Shown here piece after piece: positions 25,614-34,107 of a DNA stretch of 64,000 nucleotides. How positions within the stretch are numbered: position 1 is the first letter of the stretch; each line of letters starts with the position of its first letter. The notes under the pieces are model-generated. The model had not been told where the DNA came from and searched no databases. It saw only the letters and a list, made by a program, of their open reading frames with translations. Source of the stretch: JBGNFV01 sp049645705. GTDB taxonomy: Bacteria > Bacteroidota > Bacteroidia > Cytophagales > Cyclobacteriaceae. The translations under genes were made by a program, and so were the position numbers. The stretch spans positions 1-64,000 of the forward strand of contig JBARUK010000012.1 in NCBI GenBank assembly GCA_049645705.1. Direction: 5' to 3'.

Positions 25614-25686
25614 CCGAATGTATACAAGTGCCGGTTTTGTCGCAGGTCTATGGTGTAAAAATAATAGCTATAGGCGAATGTTCATC

Positions 25687-26139
25687 TTAGAGCAGCCTGT
25701 CATCCCAAAAGTAAGACTCAGTCCTGATCAGCTTTACGTGCTCTTCGAAGGCTTCATGCTTGGTATTGATCACGTAGTTCGTTTCATAGGGGATAATGGC
25801 CGAAGGCACCCTGAGCATCAGAGATTCGCGATAGGTATACCATTGGCTGCCTATTTCCTGCAGAATAGAATACGCTCCCAGCTTGCGCCAGTTGGCAGGC
25901 AGGTCCGTTGTGCGAATAGTCTTCACGTGGTGGTCTTCATCGGGCACCGATATGATCATGACCTTATAGGCCACATCAGGTTTTATAGCATTGCGATGTA
26001 CTACCAGCTCCAGAGTAGAGAGCGAGCGGGAAGAGCCGGTATACAGGACAAATTCGCCCCGTTTATTCCACCGGTTGGCAGAGCCGGATGAGGTGAGTTG
26101 CCGGGAGTACTCTTCCGTGGCTATACGGAATAGCTCCAT
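25687..26139 (-). CDS. RES-domain toxin (NAD-consuming)
   Basis: This 150-residue RES-domain protein has the pattern RWNKRGEFVLYTGSSRSLSTLE, with the Arg, Glu and Ser of the family name. RES toxins are ADP-ribosyltransferase-like enzymes that deplete NAD+ (phosphorolysis or hydrolysis) and stop growth. It starts 1 nt after the stop of its antitoxin gene (antitoxin first), the usual order for RES/Xre systems. The neighbouring TIR-STING is also a predicted NAD+ consumer. Confidence 0.9.
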   Translation of the reverse strand: MELFRIATEEYSRQLTSSGSANRWNKRGEFVLYTGSSRSLSTLELVVHRNAIKPDVAYKVMIISVPDEDHHVKTIRTTDLPANWRKLGAYSILQEIGSQWYTYRESLMLRVPSAIIPYETNYVINTKHEAFEEHVKLIRTESYFWDDRLL

Positions 26140-26140
26140 A

Positions 26141-26572
26141 TTACACGTTATCGCCGTACTCCAGGGCGGTCAGGCGTTCGTCTACGAATCGTATACCCGT
26201 GATAGTATTGAGATAGTCTTTGGGCGACTTATTATCAAAGTAGAAGTTTTCCTCCTCCAGCCAGGTCTGAAAGCTTTCGATAGAGCCAAATACAGACTGG
26301 CCGTGCAGCATAAGGGAGAGCAGCAGGAGCACATGTTCCTTCGTGCTGATGTTTATCTCCTGGTCTGTCTTCTTGTAGTTTCGAAAGGTCTTTGTAGTAA
26401 TGTTCAGCCACTCGGACAGCAGCTCATCTTTAAACTGAGTAGCGATCTTGAGCGTCTGTACGTACTCCCAGTTTACCTGGTTGCGCTGCAGATACAGCAG
26501 TACCTCCATATCGTTGATCCGCTGGGGTATCCGTCTAAGTATCTGCTGATGGTTTGCTGCAAGCTCTGTCAT
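26141..26572 (-). CDS. Xre/MbcA/ParS-type antitoxin of the RES toxin
   Basis: This is the DUF2384 antitoxin family: an N-terminal Xre-like HTH region and a C-terminal toxin-binding domain (VFGSIESFQTWLEEENFYFDN, then SPKDYLNTITGIRFVDERL), where the C-terminus plugs the toxin site. The frame opens at GTG 26593; I prefer the ATG at 26572 (MTELAANHQQ), which leaves the palindromic operator upstream. It probably represses the pair together with the toxin. Confidence 0.88.
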   Translation of the reverse strand: MTELAANHQQILRRIPQRINDMEVLLYLQRNQVNWEYVQTLKIATQFKDELLSEWLNITTKTFRNYKKTDQEINISTKEHVLLLLSLMLHGQSVFGSIESFQTWLEEENFYFDNKSPKDYLNTITGIRFVDERLTALEYGDNV

Positions 26573-26594
26573 GATCCGAACCTTTGAATACACA

Positions 26595-26648
26595 ATTTAG
26601 GTAATCTTACCTTTATAAACGAGTAAGATTACCTTTAGGTTTCCTAAA
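26595..26648 (-). promoter_or_regulatory. operator palindromes of the RES/Xre module
   Basis: AGGTAATCTTAC (26599-26610) is a perfect inverted repeat of GTAAGATTACCT (26623-26634), centre to centre about two helical turns. A second palindrome, TTTAGG-TTT-CCTAAA, follows at 26634-26648. Both lie directly upstream of the antitoxin start, where autorepressor sites are expected. Confidence 0.65.
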
Positions 26649-26682
26649 TGGTACTATTGTAACGCTACGAAAGAGGTGAAAT

Positions 26683-27954
26683 CTAGATTTCGATTTCGCT
26701 TAGAAACTCATTCCAATCGATCACAGATATCCGAGTTTTAGAACCAACCAAATCTTTATCCTTCTGTAAATCAATAGCCAGTTTTTTCATCACCATCTCA
26801 AAGTTTAGTCTTTCCTTTTCGGTCAAGAGCTCAATAATCTCTTTATGAGTGGTAGTCATATGAATGGCTTCTATTGACGAATTTATGGTAGTAGGTATAT
26901 CATATATTATTAAGTCATCACATGTATCGTCTTCACAAGCTTTTCGATAATAGATAGATTTAGGACGCTCTGAGCCACATGGAATGTAGCCTATTTCAAA
27001 ATAGTCTGGCTCAAAAATTTTCTCTATGCTTTTGTAAACCGCCGTATTTAAGTCATTAGGAATAACTATCTTAAAGTGAATGATTTTTTTATCACTCAAC
27101 ATTTTTAACATCTTCCGAATGCCTTGTTCTTCCTTTTCTGAAGCCTGTTCTGCTTCATTGTCTTTATTTTTGATACCATATAAGATTCTTTTTAGAAAGT
27201 TATTTCTATAGCCCATAGCTAACGAGGTGGAAGGGAGAAAGCTTATTCTGACTTTTGTCACATCAGCAAGTATCTTTTCCTCTATAAGCTTTACCTTTTT
27301 TGAAAGATCATCCTTATCAAAGCTGCAGGACTTATTTCCGGTGTTTAAGTATTCTTCAAATGAACCTTTGATGCTATATGATTCGATTTTAAAGCCACTT
27401 TGCATGCTAAATTTACTTTTGGCACTCTCGGTTAAATCTTCCTGTAAGTCAGTAAAGAAATAATCAATAAATGACTTTATACCTTCATCATATAATATGA
27501 AAGTCCTGTCTGCCCCAATTCTGCCCAAAAACAAACCGAATTCGAAAATGACATTGTGTCGGGTAGCCTTTGCTTCTACATTTTCGTTGTTATCGGTAAA
27601 TGACCTTGTCTGACTAACGAGTTGATCGTCCGGAGTAAATAGGAAAATAGCATAGTCATATATATCCGTGAAGTTCTTAAGCTGCTCCGCATTAGAGAGT
27701 CGTTCTCCTTCGTCATCTTTTTGTCCGAAAATATCCATTTTCCAGGTGTCAACCTCAAGGTGCCTGTTCGTTTCAAACAGTTCCTTTATCTTCTTCGCGA
27801 TGTGATGCGATTCGGTTGAGCTACCGATAAATACGCTGGGCTTTGTTTTTTTTGCACCCAGATTTTTTACTGTTTGCTCCTCTGGCTTAAGATTGCTGTA
27901 GTGGGGGTCGTTTACTCCATCTTTAATCTTTACCTTTTTCTTGCTTTCTTCCAT
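26683..27954 (-). CDS. TIR-STING fusion effector
   Basis: This 423-residue protein has two domains. Residues about 40-155 form a TIR-like NADase domain (VFIGSS at 41-46, YAIFLFTPDD, NVIFEFGLFLG with candidate catalytic E138). Residues about 235-412 align with STING along the whole cyclic-dinucleotide domain: SLAMGYRNNFL (244-254) matches human GLAWSYYIGYL, HFKIVIPND matches RLYILLPLD, YDIPTT (351-356) matches EYATPLQT, and a C-terminal helix ends TRISVIDW. Bacterial TIR-STING proteins bind cyclic di-GMP, form filaments and destroy NAD+ as a CBASS effector. The usual partner is a CD-NTase cyclase; none lies next to this gene. It overlaps the upstream deaminase gene by 32 bp and is AT-rich. The TIR call is firm; the STING call rests on reading motifs by eye. 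Confidence 0.83.
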   Translation of the reverse strand: MEESKKKVKIKDGVNDPHYSNLKPEEQTVKNLGAKKTKPSVFIGSSTESHHIAKKIKELFETNRHLEVDTWKMDIFGQKDDEGERLSNAEQLKNFTDIYDYAIFLFTPDDQLVSQTRSFTDNNENVEAKATRHNVIFEFGLFLGRIGADRTFILYDEGIKSFIDYFFTDLQEDLTESAKSKFSMQSGFKIESYSIKGSFEEYLNTGNKSCSFDKDDLSKKVKLIEEKILADVTKVRISFLPSTSLAMGYRNNFLKRILYGIKNKDNEAEQASEKEEQGIRKMLKMLSDKKIIHFKIVIPNDLNTAVYKSIEKIFEPDYFEIGYIPCGSERPKSIYYRKACEDDTCDDLIIYDIPTTINSSIEAIHMTTTHKEIIELLTEKERLNFEMVMKKLAIDLQKDKDLVGSKTRISVIDWNEFLSEIEI

Positions 27955-28606
27955 TATTATAATATTTAAGTGCTTCTTTTTGTATTTGCTTATTTGCGTT
28001 ATAGGTTGGCTGAAAGGCCAGAAAGGCCTCTGTGGCGGCTTTAAATATTTCTTTTGCCGTTGTTGAAGTCAGAAATTTGGCTAGTACCTTTTCATTTTCT
28101 ACTTCCAGATATTTCTTGTAGGCCCTATTCAGTTCATTGCAAAACACCGTATCAGCTGATTTAACAGACACGTTTCTTGGGTAGGGAGCGTATCCACCTA
28201 TTGCTGTTGAGTCAATCGATATTCTTTCGAACGCATGACTGTAATGTACATCTGACTGCCCATACACCACCTGCTTTACCGATGCCATAGTGATCATACC
28301 GGCACACATAATGCAAGGCTCAAGAGTAACGTAAATAGAATGGTGGGCAAGATTATATTGCTCACCCTGACCCAGGTATTCGGTAATAGCCCTTATTTCC
28401 CCGTGTTGGGTAACATTATTGGTAGAATCAATACAGTTTAGTCCATGGTAAACTGGCTTGTTGTCAGGACTTACGATAAGTGCGCCGACATTGTAGCCTC
28501 TTCTTTTGAACTGGGGCTGGTCCTGCCAGTCATCATATACCAGCGCATAGGAAAGTAATATGAAAATCTCCTCTACTTCTTGTTGAATGCTTTCTGATTC
28601 TTTCAT
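27923..28606 (-). CDS. cytidine/deoxycytidylate deaminase-fold protein
   Basis: This 227-residue protein has the zinc-deaminase signature: H68-G-E70 (QHGEIRAI, zinc His and proton-shuttle Glu) and PCIMC (97-101, zinc cysteines), in the arrangement of the CDA/TadA/dCMP-deaminase superfamily. About 85 C-terminal residues beyond the fold are helical and charged. The substrate could be a free nucleotide, a base or a nucleic acid. The start is ATG 28606; a GTG at 28618 is also possible. It lies between the membrane protein and TIR-STING with a 15-nt gap and a 32-bp overlap, so the three are probably one operon. No CD-NTase motif (GS...DxD) is present, so it is not the missing cyclase. Confidence 0.85.
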   Translation of the reverse strand: MKESESIQQEVEEIFILLSYALVYDDWQDQPQFKRRGYNVGALIVSPDNKPVYHGLNCIDSTNNVTQHGEIRAITEYLGQGEQYNLAHHSIYVTLEPCIMCAGMITMASVKQVVYGQSDVHYSHAFERISIDSTAIGGYAPYPRNVSVKSADTVFCNELNRAYKKYLEVENEKVLAKFLTSTTAKEIFKAATEAFLAFQPTYNANKQIQKEALKYYNNGRKQEKGKD

Positions 28607-28621
28607 TCTAATAATCACTTC

Positions 28622-29098
28622 TCACATGACGCCTGTCAACCTGGCCACTATACCGACCAGTACAATGATAATAATCGGAATGTAAAACCATATTATTGCA
28701 TCCCGTCCCATGTTCTTCCACGTGTTGCCTACTTCCTTCAAATAGACTTTTGGATTCAGGGCAAACCGAGTTCGACTTATTGCATTTGGGTAGGTTATGG
28801 CATTATCATACAATTTTCTGAAGGCTCTTTCCTGTTTCAGGTAATAAGCATCCAGCCACCAAAAAGGGAAAATGATGCCGATCATCATAACCATATAGGT
28901 GATGCCACTGTCTTTTCCCAGGATCAGGTCTTTCCCAAATGCAATAAGTGCTGATATGAGGGTCATGGCCCAGCCCTTTATCAAAAAAGAGTTGTGGGCC
29001 ATTCGGGAGATTACAGCCTGGATCAGATCCAGTTCTTTATGCAGGTCATTCGGGCCTTCTATAGCATTGTCTGCTTGTTTTTCATGAGACATATCCAT
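28622..29098 (-). CDS. small membrane protein, first gene of the TIR-STING operon
   Basis: This 158-residue protein has a soluble N-terminus with helical LDLIQAVISRMAHNSF, two close membrane segments (about 45-60 and 67-85), a conserved-looking amphipathic stretch LDAYYLKQERAFRKLYD after the second, and a C-terminal segment (about 133-155). I have seen similar small proteins beside TIR or nucleotide-signalling genes, but this is memory and not a search. It is AT-rich like its two downstream neighbours. A role as membrane partner or sensor is inference. Confidence 0.65.
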   Translation of the reverse strand: MDMSHEKQADNAIEGPNDLHKELDLIQAVISRMAHNSFLIKGWAMTLISALIAFGKDLILGKDSGITYMVMMIGIIFPFWWLDAYYLKQERAFRKLYDNAITYPNAISRTRFALNPKVYLKEVGNTWKNMGRDAIIWFYIPIIIIVLVGIVARLTGVM

Positions 29099-29153
29099 TT
29101 TATATTCATTTTTATTTCCAGCATTGTATTGTCGTATTTAAATTAAATAAAAA

Positions 29154-30095
29154 TTACACCTCCAGCAACATAGCACCGAACGAATAGCCACCGCCGAAGA
29201 CGGTCACCACGATCAGGTCACCTGGCTTATAGCGCGCCCTGTTTTCTTCCAGCACTATGCCGCAGCCTGCGCAGCCCGTATTGCCCCGTATTTCTATGTT
29301 GCCCAGCGCCTTCTCCTTGGGTAGCGCCAGGGTTTCCATCACATTTTTAGTGATACGCAGGTTGGCCTGGTGGGGGATAAGGTAGCTTATGTCTTCTACC
29401 GTTTTATTATTTCGTGCCAGCAGATCACGCGTGGCAGAGGGCATGTACTGGCAGGCATGGATAAACACGTCTTTTCCGAAGGGCATGTCAAAACCAGCCA
29501 GGGGCTGCAGTGTAATAGCCTGTGTAGCCTTACCGCGGGTAGCTGCCCCACCCGTAAGTACATCTGCGATTTTAATGCTGCCACTGTGCAGTTTCTCCTT
29601 AGTAATGAACAGCGCCGCCGCGCCATCGCCCCAGAGCGGGCCGGACTTAGGATCTTCGTCGTTGCTGTAGGCCGTATTATGATCGCTCACCACCACCACC
29701 GCATGGGTGGCCTTATTCATAGCAAAGTAGCCCTGCACAACTTCCACGGCATTTACCAGTGAGCTGCAGGCAGACGATATGGAGAAGGAGGGCACTTCGT
29801 GGACATTCAGGCGATGCTGTATGGCATGGCCCAGGGTCACGATCGTGTCGTGTGGTGTGTAGGTGGCCCCTATGATCAGGTCGATCTTATCCGGGTCAAA
29901 GCTGATACGTTCCAGGCCGGCTTCCACTGCTTTGATACCCATAGTGTTGGTATTTTCGTCTGCGGAGGCCTTACGTCTTTCTCTGATTCCTGTACGCTCT
30001 ACGATCCAGTCATTTGTAAGACCGGCCACCTGTTCGAAGTAGGCATTCGGCACCACTTCGTTGGGCACGTAGCTCGCCATTGCATCAATGTACAT
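29154..30095 (-). CDS. 3-oxoacyl-ACP synthase III family protein
   Basis: This 313-residue thiolase-fold condensing enzyme has the catalytic triad Cys in SISSACSSLVNAVE, His in LIPHQANLRI and Asn in EIRGNTGCAG. FabH begins chain elongation from acetyl-CoA and malonyl-ACP; this protein lacks the tight FabH-type context (no fabF, plsX or acpP), so it may be a specialised ketosynthase. It starts 61 nt downstream of aroA on the same strand. Confidence 0.85.
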   Translation of the reverse strand: MYIDAMASYVPNEVVPNAYFEQVAGLTNDWIVERTGIRERRKASADENTNTMGIKAVEAGLERISFDPDKIDLIIGATYTPHDTIVTLGHAIQHRLNVHEVPSFSISSACSSLVNAVEVVQGYFAMNKATHAVVVVSDHNTAYSNDEDPKSGPLWGDGAAALFITKEKLHSGSIKIADVLTGGAATRGKATQAITLQPLAGFDMPFGKDVFIHACQYMPSATRDLLARNNKTVEDISYLIPHQANLRITKNVMETLALPKEKALGNIEIRGNTGCAGCGIVLEENRARYKPGDLIVVTVFGGGYSFGAMLLEV

Positions 30096-30156
30096 GGTAG
30101 CTGTTAGTTAGTTTTTTACGGCGAAGATTAAAGGATGTTAACGAGAATCCTCTGGG

Positions 30157-31410
30157 TTAGTTATTGAATGTCAGGTTAATACCTGCAGATTCCCAATCCT
30201 TCCAGAAATCAGGATAAGATTTGGCCGTTACGCCCGGTTCTTCGATTTCCAGCGGTCTCAGTACGGCCAGCGGGGCAAAGGCCATGGCCATACGATGGTC
30301 TTCGTAGGTGTTTATGAAGAGAGGTTCTTCACTGGTCTCAAATTCGCCCGGCTGCAGCACGCAGGTAGTGTCGCTGATAGCATAGAGTCGGCTACCTCCT
30401 GTCTTCTCTATTTCCTGCTGCAGGGCCTTTATCCGGTCAGTCTCCTTTATCCGCAGGCTTTCCACACCGTTCATGGTGCATTTTCGTCCCAGGGCGGCAC
30501 AGGTTACTGCTACGGTCTGGGCCAGGTCAGGGCAGCCCGTGAAGTCGATCTCAAGCGGCTCTTTGGGGTCCGGCTCTTTACCGGGTGTCAGTACTACCCC
30601 TTCACCGGTAAAAGACGAGTGCACGCCCAGCTTTTCCATTATCTCGGCTATCTGGCGGTCTCCCTGCATAGATACATCGCGCAGTCCCTTCAGCACCATG
30701 CGGCCGTTGCGGGCCAGTGCCATCAGGCTGTACCAGTAGCTGGCACCCGACCAGTCCGACTCTATAGTATAGGTACCGCCGCTATAGCCGGTGGGTAGTA
30801 CCCTTACCTGGTCATTGGCTTCCCACATGGCCGTGGCACCGAAGCGGTTCATCAGGGCCAGGGTCATGTCTATGTAGGGGCGGCTGCCGATCTTACCGGT
30901 AAGTTTCAGTGTCAGCCCCACAGGCAGGGCAGGGCCAGCCATGAGCAGGGCAGAAATGAACTGGCTGCTCACATCGCCACGGATACTGATCTCGTGTACC
31001 AGGCTGTCACGGTCGAACCCTTCCGTTCTTATGGGCGGGTAGCCGTCTTTTTCCTCGTACCAGATATCTGCACCCAGCTTGCGGAGCGCTTCTGCCAGCA
31101 GGCCTATAGGTCTTTCCTTCATGCGGGGCGTACCTGTAAGGATCTTTCTTTTGCCCGTAACAGCACAGTAGGCTGTCAGAAACCGCATGGTAGTACCGGC
31201 ATCCAGCACATCGTATACATCGGGATCGTCTTCCAGCAGCCTCTGCATGGTGCGTGTATCGCGGGCAGGGCTCAGGTTATGAAGTTGTATGCGGCTGTTA
31301 GTATAGGCTTGTATGACCAGTGCCCGGTTGCTTTCGCTCTTAGATGAGGGCAGGTCGATAGTGGCATCAGATAGTTTGGGGCTTTGCTGTAGTACGACTG
31401 TGGCTGACAT
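30157..31410 (-). CDS. aroA: 3-phosphoshikimate 1-carboxyvinyltransferase (EPSP synthase)
   Basis: EPSP synthase joins shikimate 3-phosphate and phosphoenolpyruvate, step six of the shikimate pathway. Signature regions are LPSSKSESNRALVIQA, DAGTTMRFLTAYCA, the RMKERPIGLL segment and the catalytic ESLRIKETDRIKAL near residue 325, followed by TYEDHRMAMAFAPLAV. Length 417 is typical of Bacteroidota members, which lack part of the E. coli N-terminus. Other shikimate genes (aroB, DAHP synthase) are upstream on the same strand. Confidence 0.95.
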   Translation of the reverse strand: MSATVVLQQSPKLSDATIDLPSSKSESNRALVIQAYTNSRIQLHNLSPARDTRTMQRLLEDDPDVYDVLDAGTTMRFLTAYCAVTGKRKILTGTPRMKERPIGLLAEALRKLGADIWYEEKDGYPPIRTEGFDRDSLVHEISIRGDVSSQFISALLMAGPALPVGLTLKLTGKIGSRPYIDMTLALMNRFGATAMWEANDQVRVLPTGYSGGTYTIESDWSGASYWYSLMALARNGRMVLKGLRDVSMQGDRQIAEIMEKLGVHSSFTGEGVVLTPGKEPDPKEPLEIDFTGCPDLAQTVAVTCAALGRKCTMNGVESLRIKETDRIKALQQEIEKTGGSRLYAISDTTCVLQPGEFETSEEPLFINTYEDHRMAMAFAPLAVLRPLEIEEPGVTAKSYPDFWKDWESAGINLTFNN

Positions 31411-31579
31411 GTGAGCTTCTCAGTTGAGTGTTCAGTTAGTTATTTCAAATATCGTAAATAATGAATACCTTAACAGAAATGGGGCACAATCCGCCCTTAA
31501 TTTTTTCAATTTTAAACATTATGCTTTGGCTTGCGTTAACATTACGCATAGATTGCATCATTTAACCACTTTTCAGCAC

Positions 31580-31831
31580 ATGGAGAATACCGAAAAAACA
31601 TTGATAGCATTTTTAGCAGGAGCAGCCGCAGGTGCACTTACCGGATTGCTACTGGCTCCCGAGGCAGGCGACAAAACCCGTAAGAAACTGTCTAAGAACG
31701 TAGATCAGTTAAAAGACGAACTGGAAACTACCTGGGATAAAACTGCTCTTAAGATCAGTGACCTGACTGACTCGGTTCTGGATGATCTGGACAGTTACAG
31801 CAAGAAGGTAACTGACAACATTAAGAACTGA
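31580..31831 (+). CDS. YtxH-domain protein
   Basis: This 83-residue small protein has an N-terminal Gly/Ala-rich membrane helix (TLIAFLAGAAAGALTGLLLAP) followed by EAGDKTRKKLSKNVDQLKDEL, which is the YtxH family signature; the helical remainder is like LEA/apolipophorin-type repeats. General stress association is known in Bacillus; function is unknown here. The frame opens at 31424 but the ATG at 31580 gives the family N-terminus. It lies on the opposite strand between aroA and aroB. Confidence 0.85.
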   Translation: MENTEKTLIAFLAGAAAGALTGLLLAPEAGDKTRKKLSKNVDQLKDELETTWDKTALKISDLTDSVLDDLDSYSKKVTDNIKN

Positions 31832-31857
31832 TAGATCTTATCATACGTTATGACATA

Positions 31858-31895
31858 CCTGCAGGGACCCATCCGGGACCCTGCAGGTTTTTTTA
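31858..31895 (+). terminator. Rho-independent terminator
   Basis: CCTGCAGGG (31858-31866) pairs with CCCTGCAGG (31879-31887), and inside an A-A mismatch CCC/GGG extends the stem. Eight T follow. It ends the YtxH gene against the oncoming aroB. Confidence 0.88.
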
Positions 31896-32930
31896 TTTCC
31901 CCTCGTTGTAGTAGATCAGTGAATTTTTTACTTCCTCGGCCGTAACAGACACATCGTACCGGGCGCGGCCTATATCGTCCAGCAGGGCAGCCAGTACCTT
32001 TCCGCCTTCATTCTTCTTATCCTGTACCGTAAGGGCCGTTATGTCCCCGAAGTGCTCCTGAGCTATCGGGTGATGACCATACAGCCCGATGATGGAGCGC
32101 CGTATCTCGTCACAGTGTTCGGAAGACAGTTTACAGCGGCTGGCAGACAGGTAGGCTTCGGCTATCATCCCTATGGCAATAGCCTCTCCGTGCAGCAAGT
32201 GGTTTTCCGTATCCAGGAAGTAGCTTTCTACCGCATGGCCTACCGTATGGCCGAAGTTCAGTATTTTGCGCAGGCCCTTTTCCGTAGGGTCCGTATCCAC
32301 TACCTGTTTTTTTATTTTTACCGAAGTGGCCACCATTTCGGCCCAGTCACCATGGCCCATGCCTTCCGTACGGGCCTTTTCCCAGTAGGCTGCATCGGAG
32401 ATAAGTCCGTGCTTCAGTATTTCGGCAAACCCCGACCTCAGTTCGCGCTCCGGCAGGGTCTTCAGAAATGCGGGGCAGATAATGACCCGGTCCGGTATGC
32501 GGAATACCCCGATATGATTCTTGAGCGCGCCAAAATCAATCCCCAGCTTGCCGCCTACGCTGGCATCTACCTGCGCCAGCAGGGTAGTGGGCATGTTTAT
32601 GAAGCGGATGCCTCTTTTATACGTAGCGGCACAGAATCCGCCCATGTCGCCGATCACCCCTCCGCCCAGGTTCAGCATGAGGCCGTGGCGGTCCATCCGC
32701 GCGTCAGTCATCGCCTGCCAGATATGGCTGCAAGTGTCCAGCGTCTTGTTCTTTTCGCCACTGGTAATACGGATCAGGTTATGCTCCGGCAGGTGCTCCT
32801 TTACCAGCGGGTAGCAGTGCGCTTCCGTATTTTCATCTACCAGCACAGCCAGTGAAGTAAAGCTCATGGCAGACAGGTAGGCCGCCAGGGCATTCGGTTC
32901 TTCTTCTATATGGACGTTCTGTTCAGTCAT
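31893..32930 (-). CDS. aroB: 3-dehydroquinate synthase
   Basis: AroB converts DAHP to 3-dehydroquinate using NAD and a divalent metal. Motifs: ITSGEKNKTLDTC for NAD, NLGGGVIGDMGGFCAATYKRG, the metal-binding LKHGLISDA, and NFGHTVGHAVES with zinc His, then HGEAIAIGM. Length 345 is normal. It starts 14 bp after the stop of the DAHP synthase gene, so the two are probably co-transcribed. Confidence 0.96.
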   Translation of the reverse strand: MTEQNVHIEEEPNALAAYLSAMSFTSLAVLVDENTEAHCYPLVKEHLPEHNLIRITSGEKNKTLDTCSHIWQAMTDARMDRHGLMLNLGGGVIGDMGGFCAATYKRGIRFINMPTTLLAQVDASVGGKLGIDFGALKNHIGVFRIPDRVIICPAFLKTLPERELRSGFAEILKHGLISDAAYWEKARTEGMGHGDWAEMVATSVKIKKQVVDTDPTEKGLRKILNFGHTVGHAVESYFLDTENHLLHGEAIAIGMIAEAYLSASRCKLSSEHCDEIRRSIIGLYGHHPIAQEHFGDITALTVQDKKNEGGKVLAALLDDIGRARYDVSVTAEEVKNSLIYYNEGK

Positions 32931-32944
32931 TTTCAGGTTTTTTC

Positions 32945-34081
32945 TTAGTCAGTTTCAGATACAGAGTCTTCGTCAGACATCATGTCAGTCTGCCGCCGGA
33001 TAGACTCCTGGTGCATCATGCGGTAAAACTCCGCTATAAACTCCCGGTTCAGGTTCAGGTCCTGCGCCCAGTCCTGCCGGCTGTTAAATATTTGGGTCCA
33101 GCGCTCCATCTGGAGTACTGCCACGTTGTTAGACTTTTTATATTCCCCTATCCGTTCCACCAGGCTCATCCTGCGGGCCATAGCTTCCAGTATTTCCTGG
33201 TCTGCATGGTCTATCTGCTCCCTTAGCCCTTCCAGGGCCGTGGCTACGTAGGCATCATCTGCTACAGCGCGCCGTACCTTCAGGTCTCCCAGTATCCTGC
33301 CCAGGTGGTCAGGCGTGACCTGTTGGCGGGCATCGCTCCAGGCATGGTCGGGGTCACGGTGGGTCTCTATCATCAGGCCGTCGTAGTTCAGGTCCAGGGC
33401 TATCTGGCCTATCTCGCTTATCATGGTCCTGTCACCGCCTATATGGCTCGGGTCCACTATCATGGGCAGCTCAGGCCACTGCCGCATCAGTTCTATCGGT
33501 ATCTTCCACATAGGCACATTGCGGAAGCGGGTCTTCTGGAACGAGCTAAAGCCACGGTGTATGGCACCGAGCTTGTTTATGCCATTGCGCAGCAGTCTTT
33601 CCAGCGCCCCCACCCATAGCGTCAGGTCCGGGTTTATGGGGTTTTTGACCAGTACGGGCTTATCCACTCCCCGCAATGCATCTGCTATGGCCTGCACGGT
33701 AAACGGGTTTACCGTAGAGCGTGCCCCTATCCAGAGTATGTCCGTGTCGTACTTCAGCGCCAGCTCTACGTGCTCGGCGGTAGCCACTTCAGTAGCCGTA
33801 CGTATGCCCAGGTCTTTTTTGGCAGAGGCCATCCACTTCAGCGCCTCTTCGCCTATACCCTCAAAGGACTCCGGCCGTGTCCGCGGCTTCCATACCCCGG
33901 CCCGGATGGTGGTCACCCCAATATTTTTTATGGCAGTGGCCGTCTCTCTGAATTGCTCCTCCGTCTCCGCACTACAGGGTCCGGCTATCACCCATGGATT
34001 TGATTTCCAGCGACTTTCATCCGCAGGTTTGTTCTGCCACCAATCCTTCATGCTGACCAGCGAATTTTTATTTTGTGACAT
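32945..34081 (-). CDS. bifunctional DAHP synthase / chorismate mutase
   Basis: This 378-residue enzyme has DAHP synthase (class I beta, residues about 15-270: VIAGPCSAETEEQF, GVWKPRTRPESFEG, PMIVDPSHIGGDRTMI) fused to an AroQ-type chorismate mutase (residues about 280-360: LREQIDHADQEILEAMARRM, ERIGEYKKSNNV). The fusion is a Bacteroidota form in which the mutase domain both converts chorismate to prephenate and mediates feedback control in relatives. It is the first gene of the aro pair and diverges from proline dehydrogenase. Confidence 0.94.
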   Translation of the reverse strand: MSQNKNSLVSMKDWWQNKPADESRWKSNPWVIAGPCSAETEEQFRETATAIKNIGVTTIRAGVWKPRTRPESFEGIGEEALKWMASAKKDLGIRTATEVATAEHVELALKYDTDILWIGARSTVNPFTVQAIADALRGVDKPVLVKNPINPDLTLWVGALERLLRNGINKLGAIHRGFSSFQKTRFRNVPMWKIPIELMRQWPELPMIVDPSHIGGDRTMISEIGQIALDLNYDGLMIETHRDPDHAWSDARQQVTPDHLGRILGDLKVRRAVADDAYVATALEGLREQIDHADQEILEAMARRMSLVERIGEYKKSNNVAVLQMERWTQIFNSRQDWAQDLNLNREFIAEFYRMMHQESIRRQTDMMSDEDSVSETD

Positions 34082-34107
34082 AAGAAGGTAATTTCTTTGT
34101 GAACTAA

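Noticed and set aside
27923..28606. CD-NTase cyclase partner of STING
   Set aside because: The protein has zinc deaminase motifs (HGE, PCxxC) and no GS or DxD nucleotidyltransferase motif.
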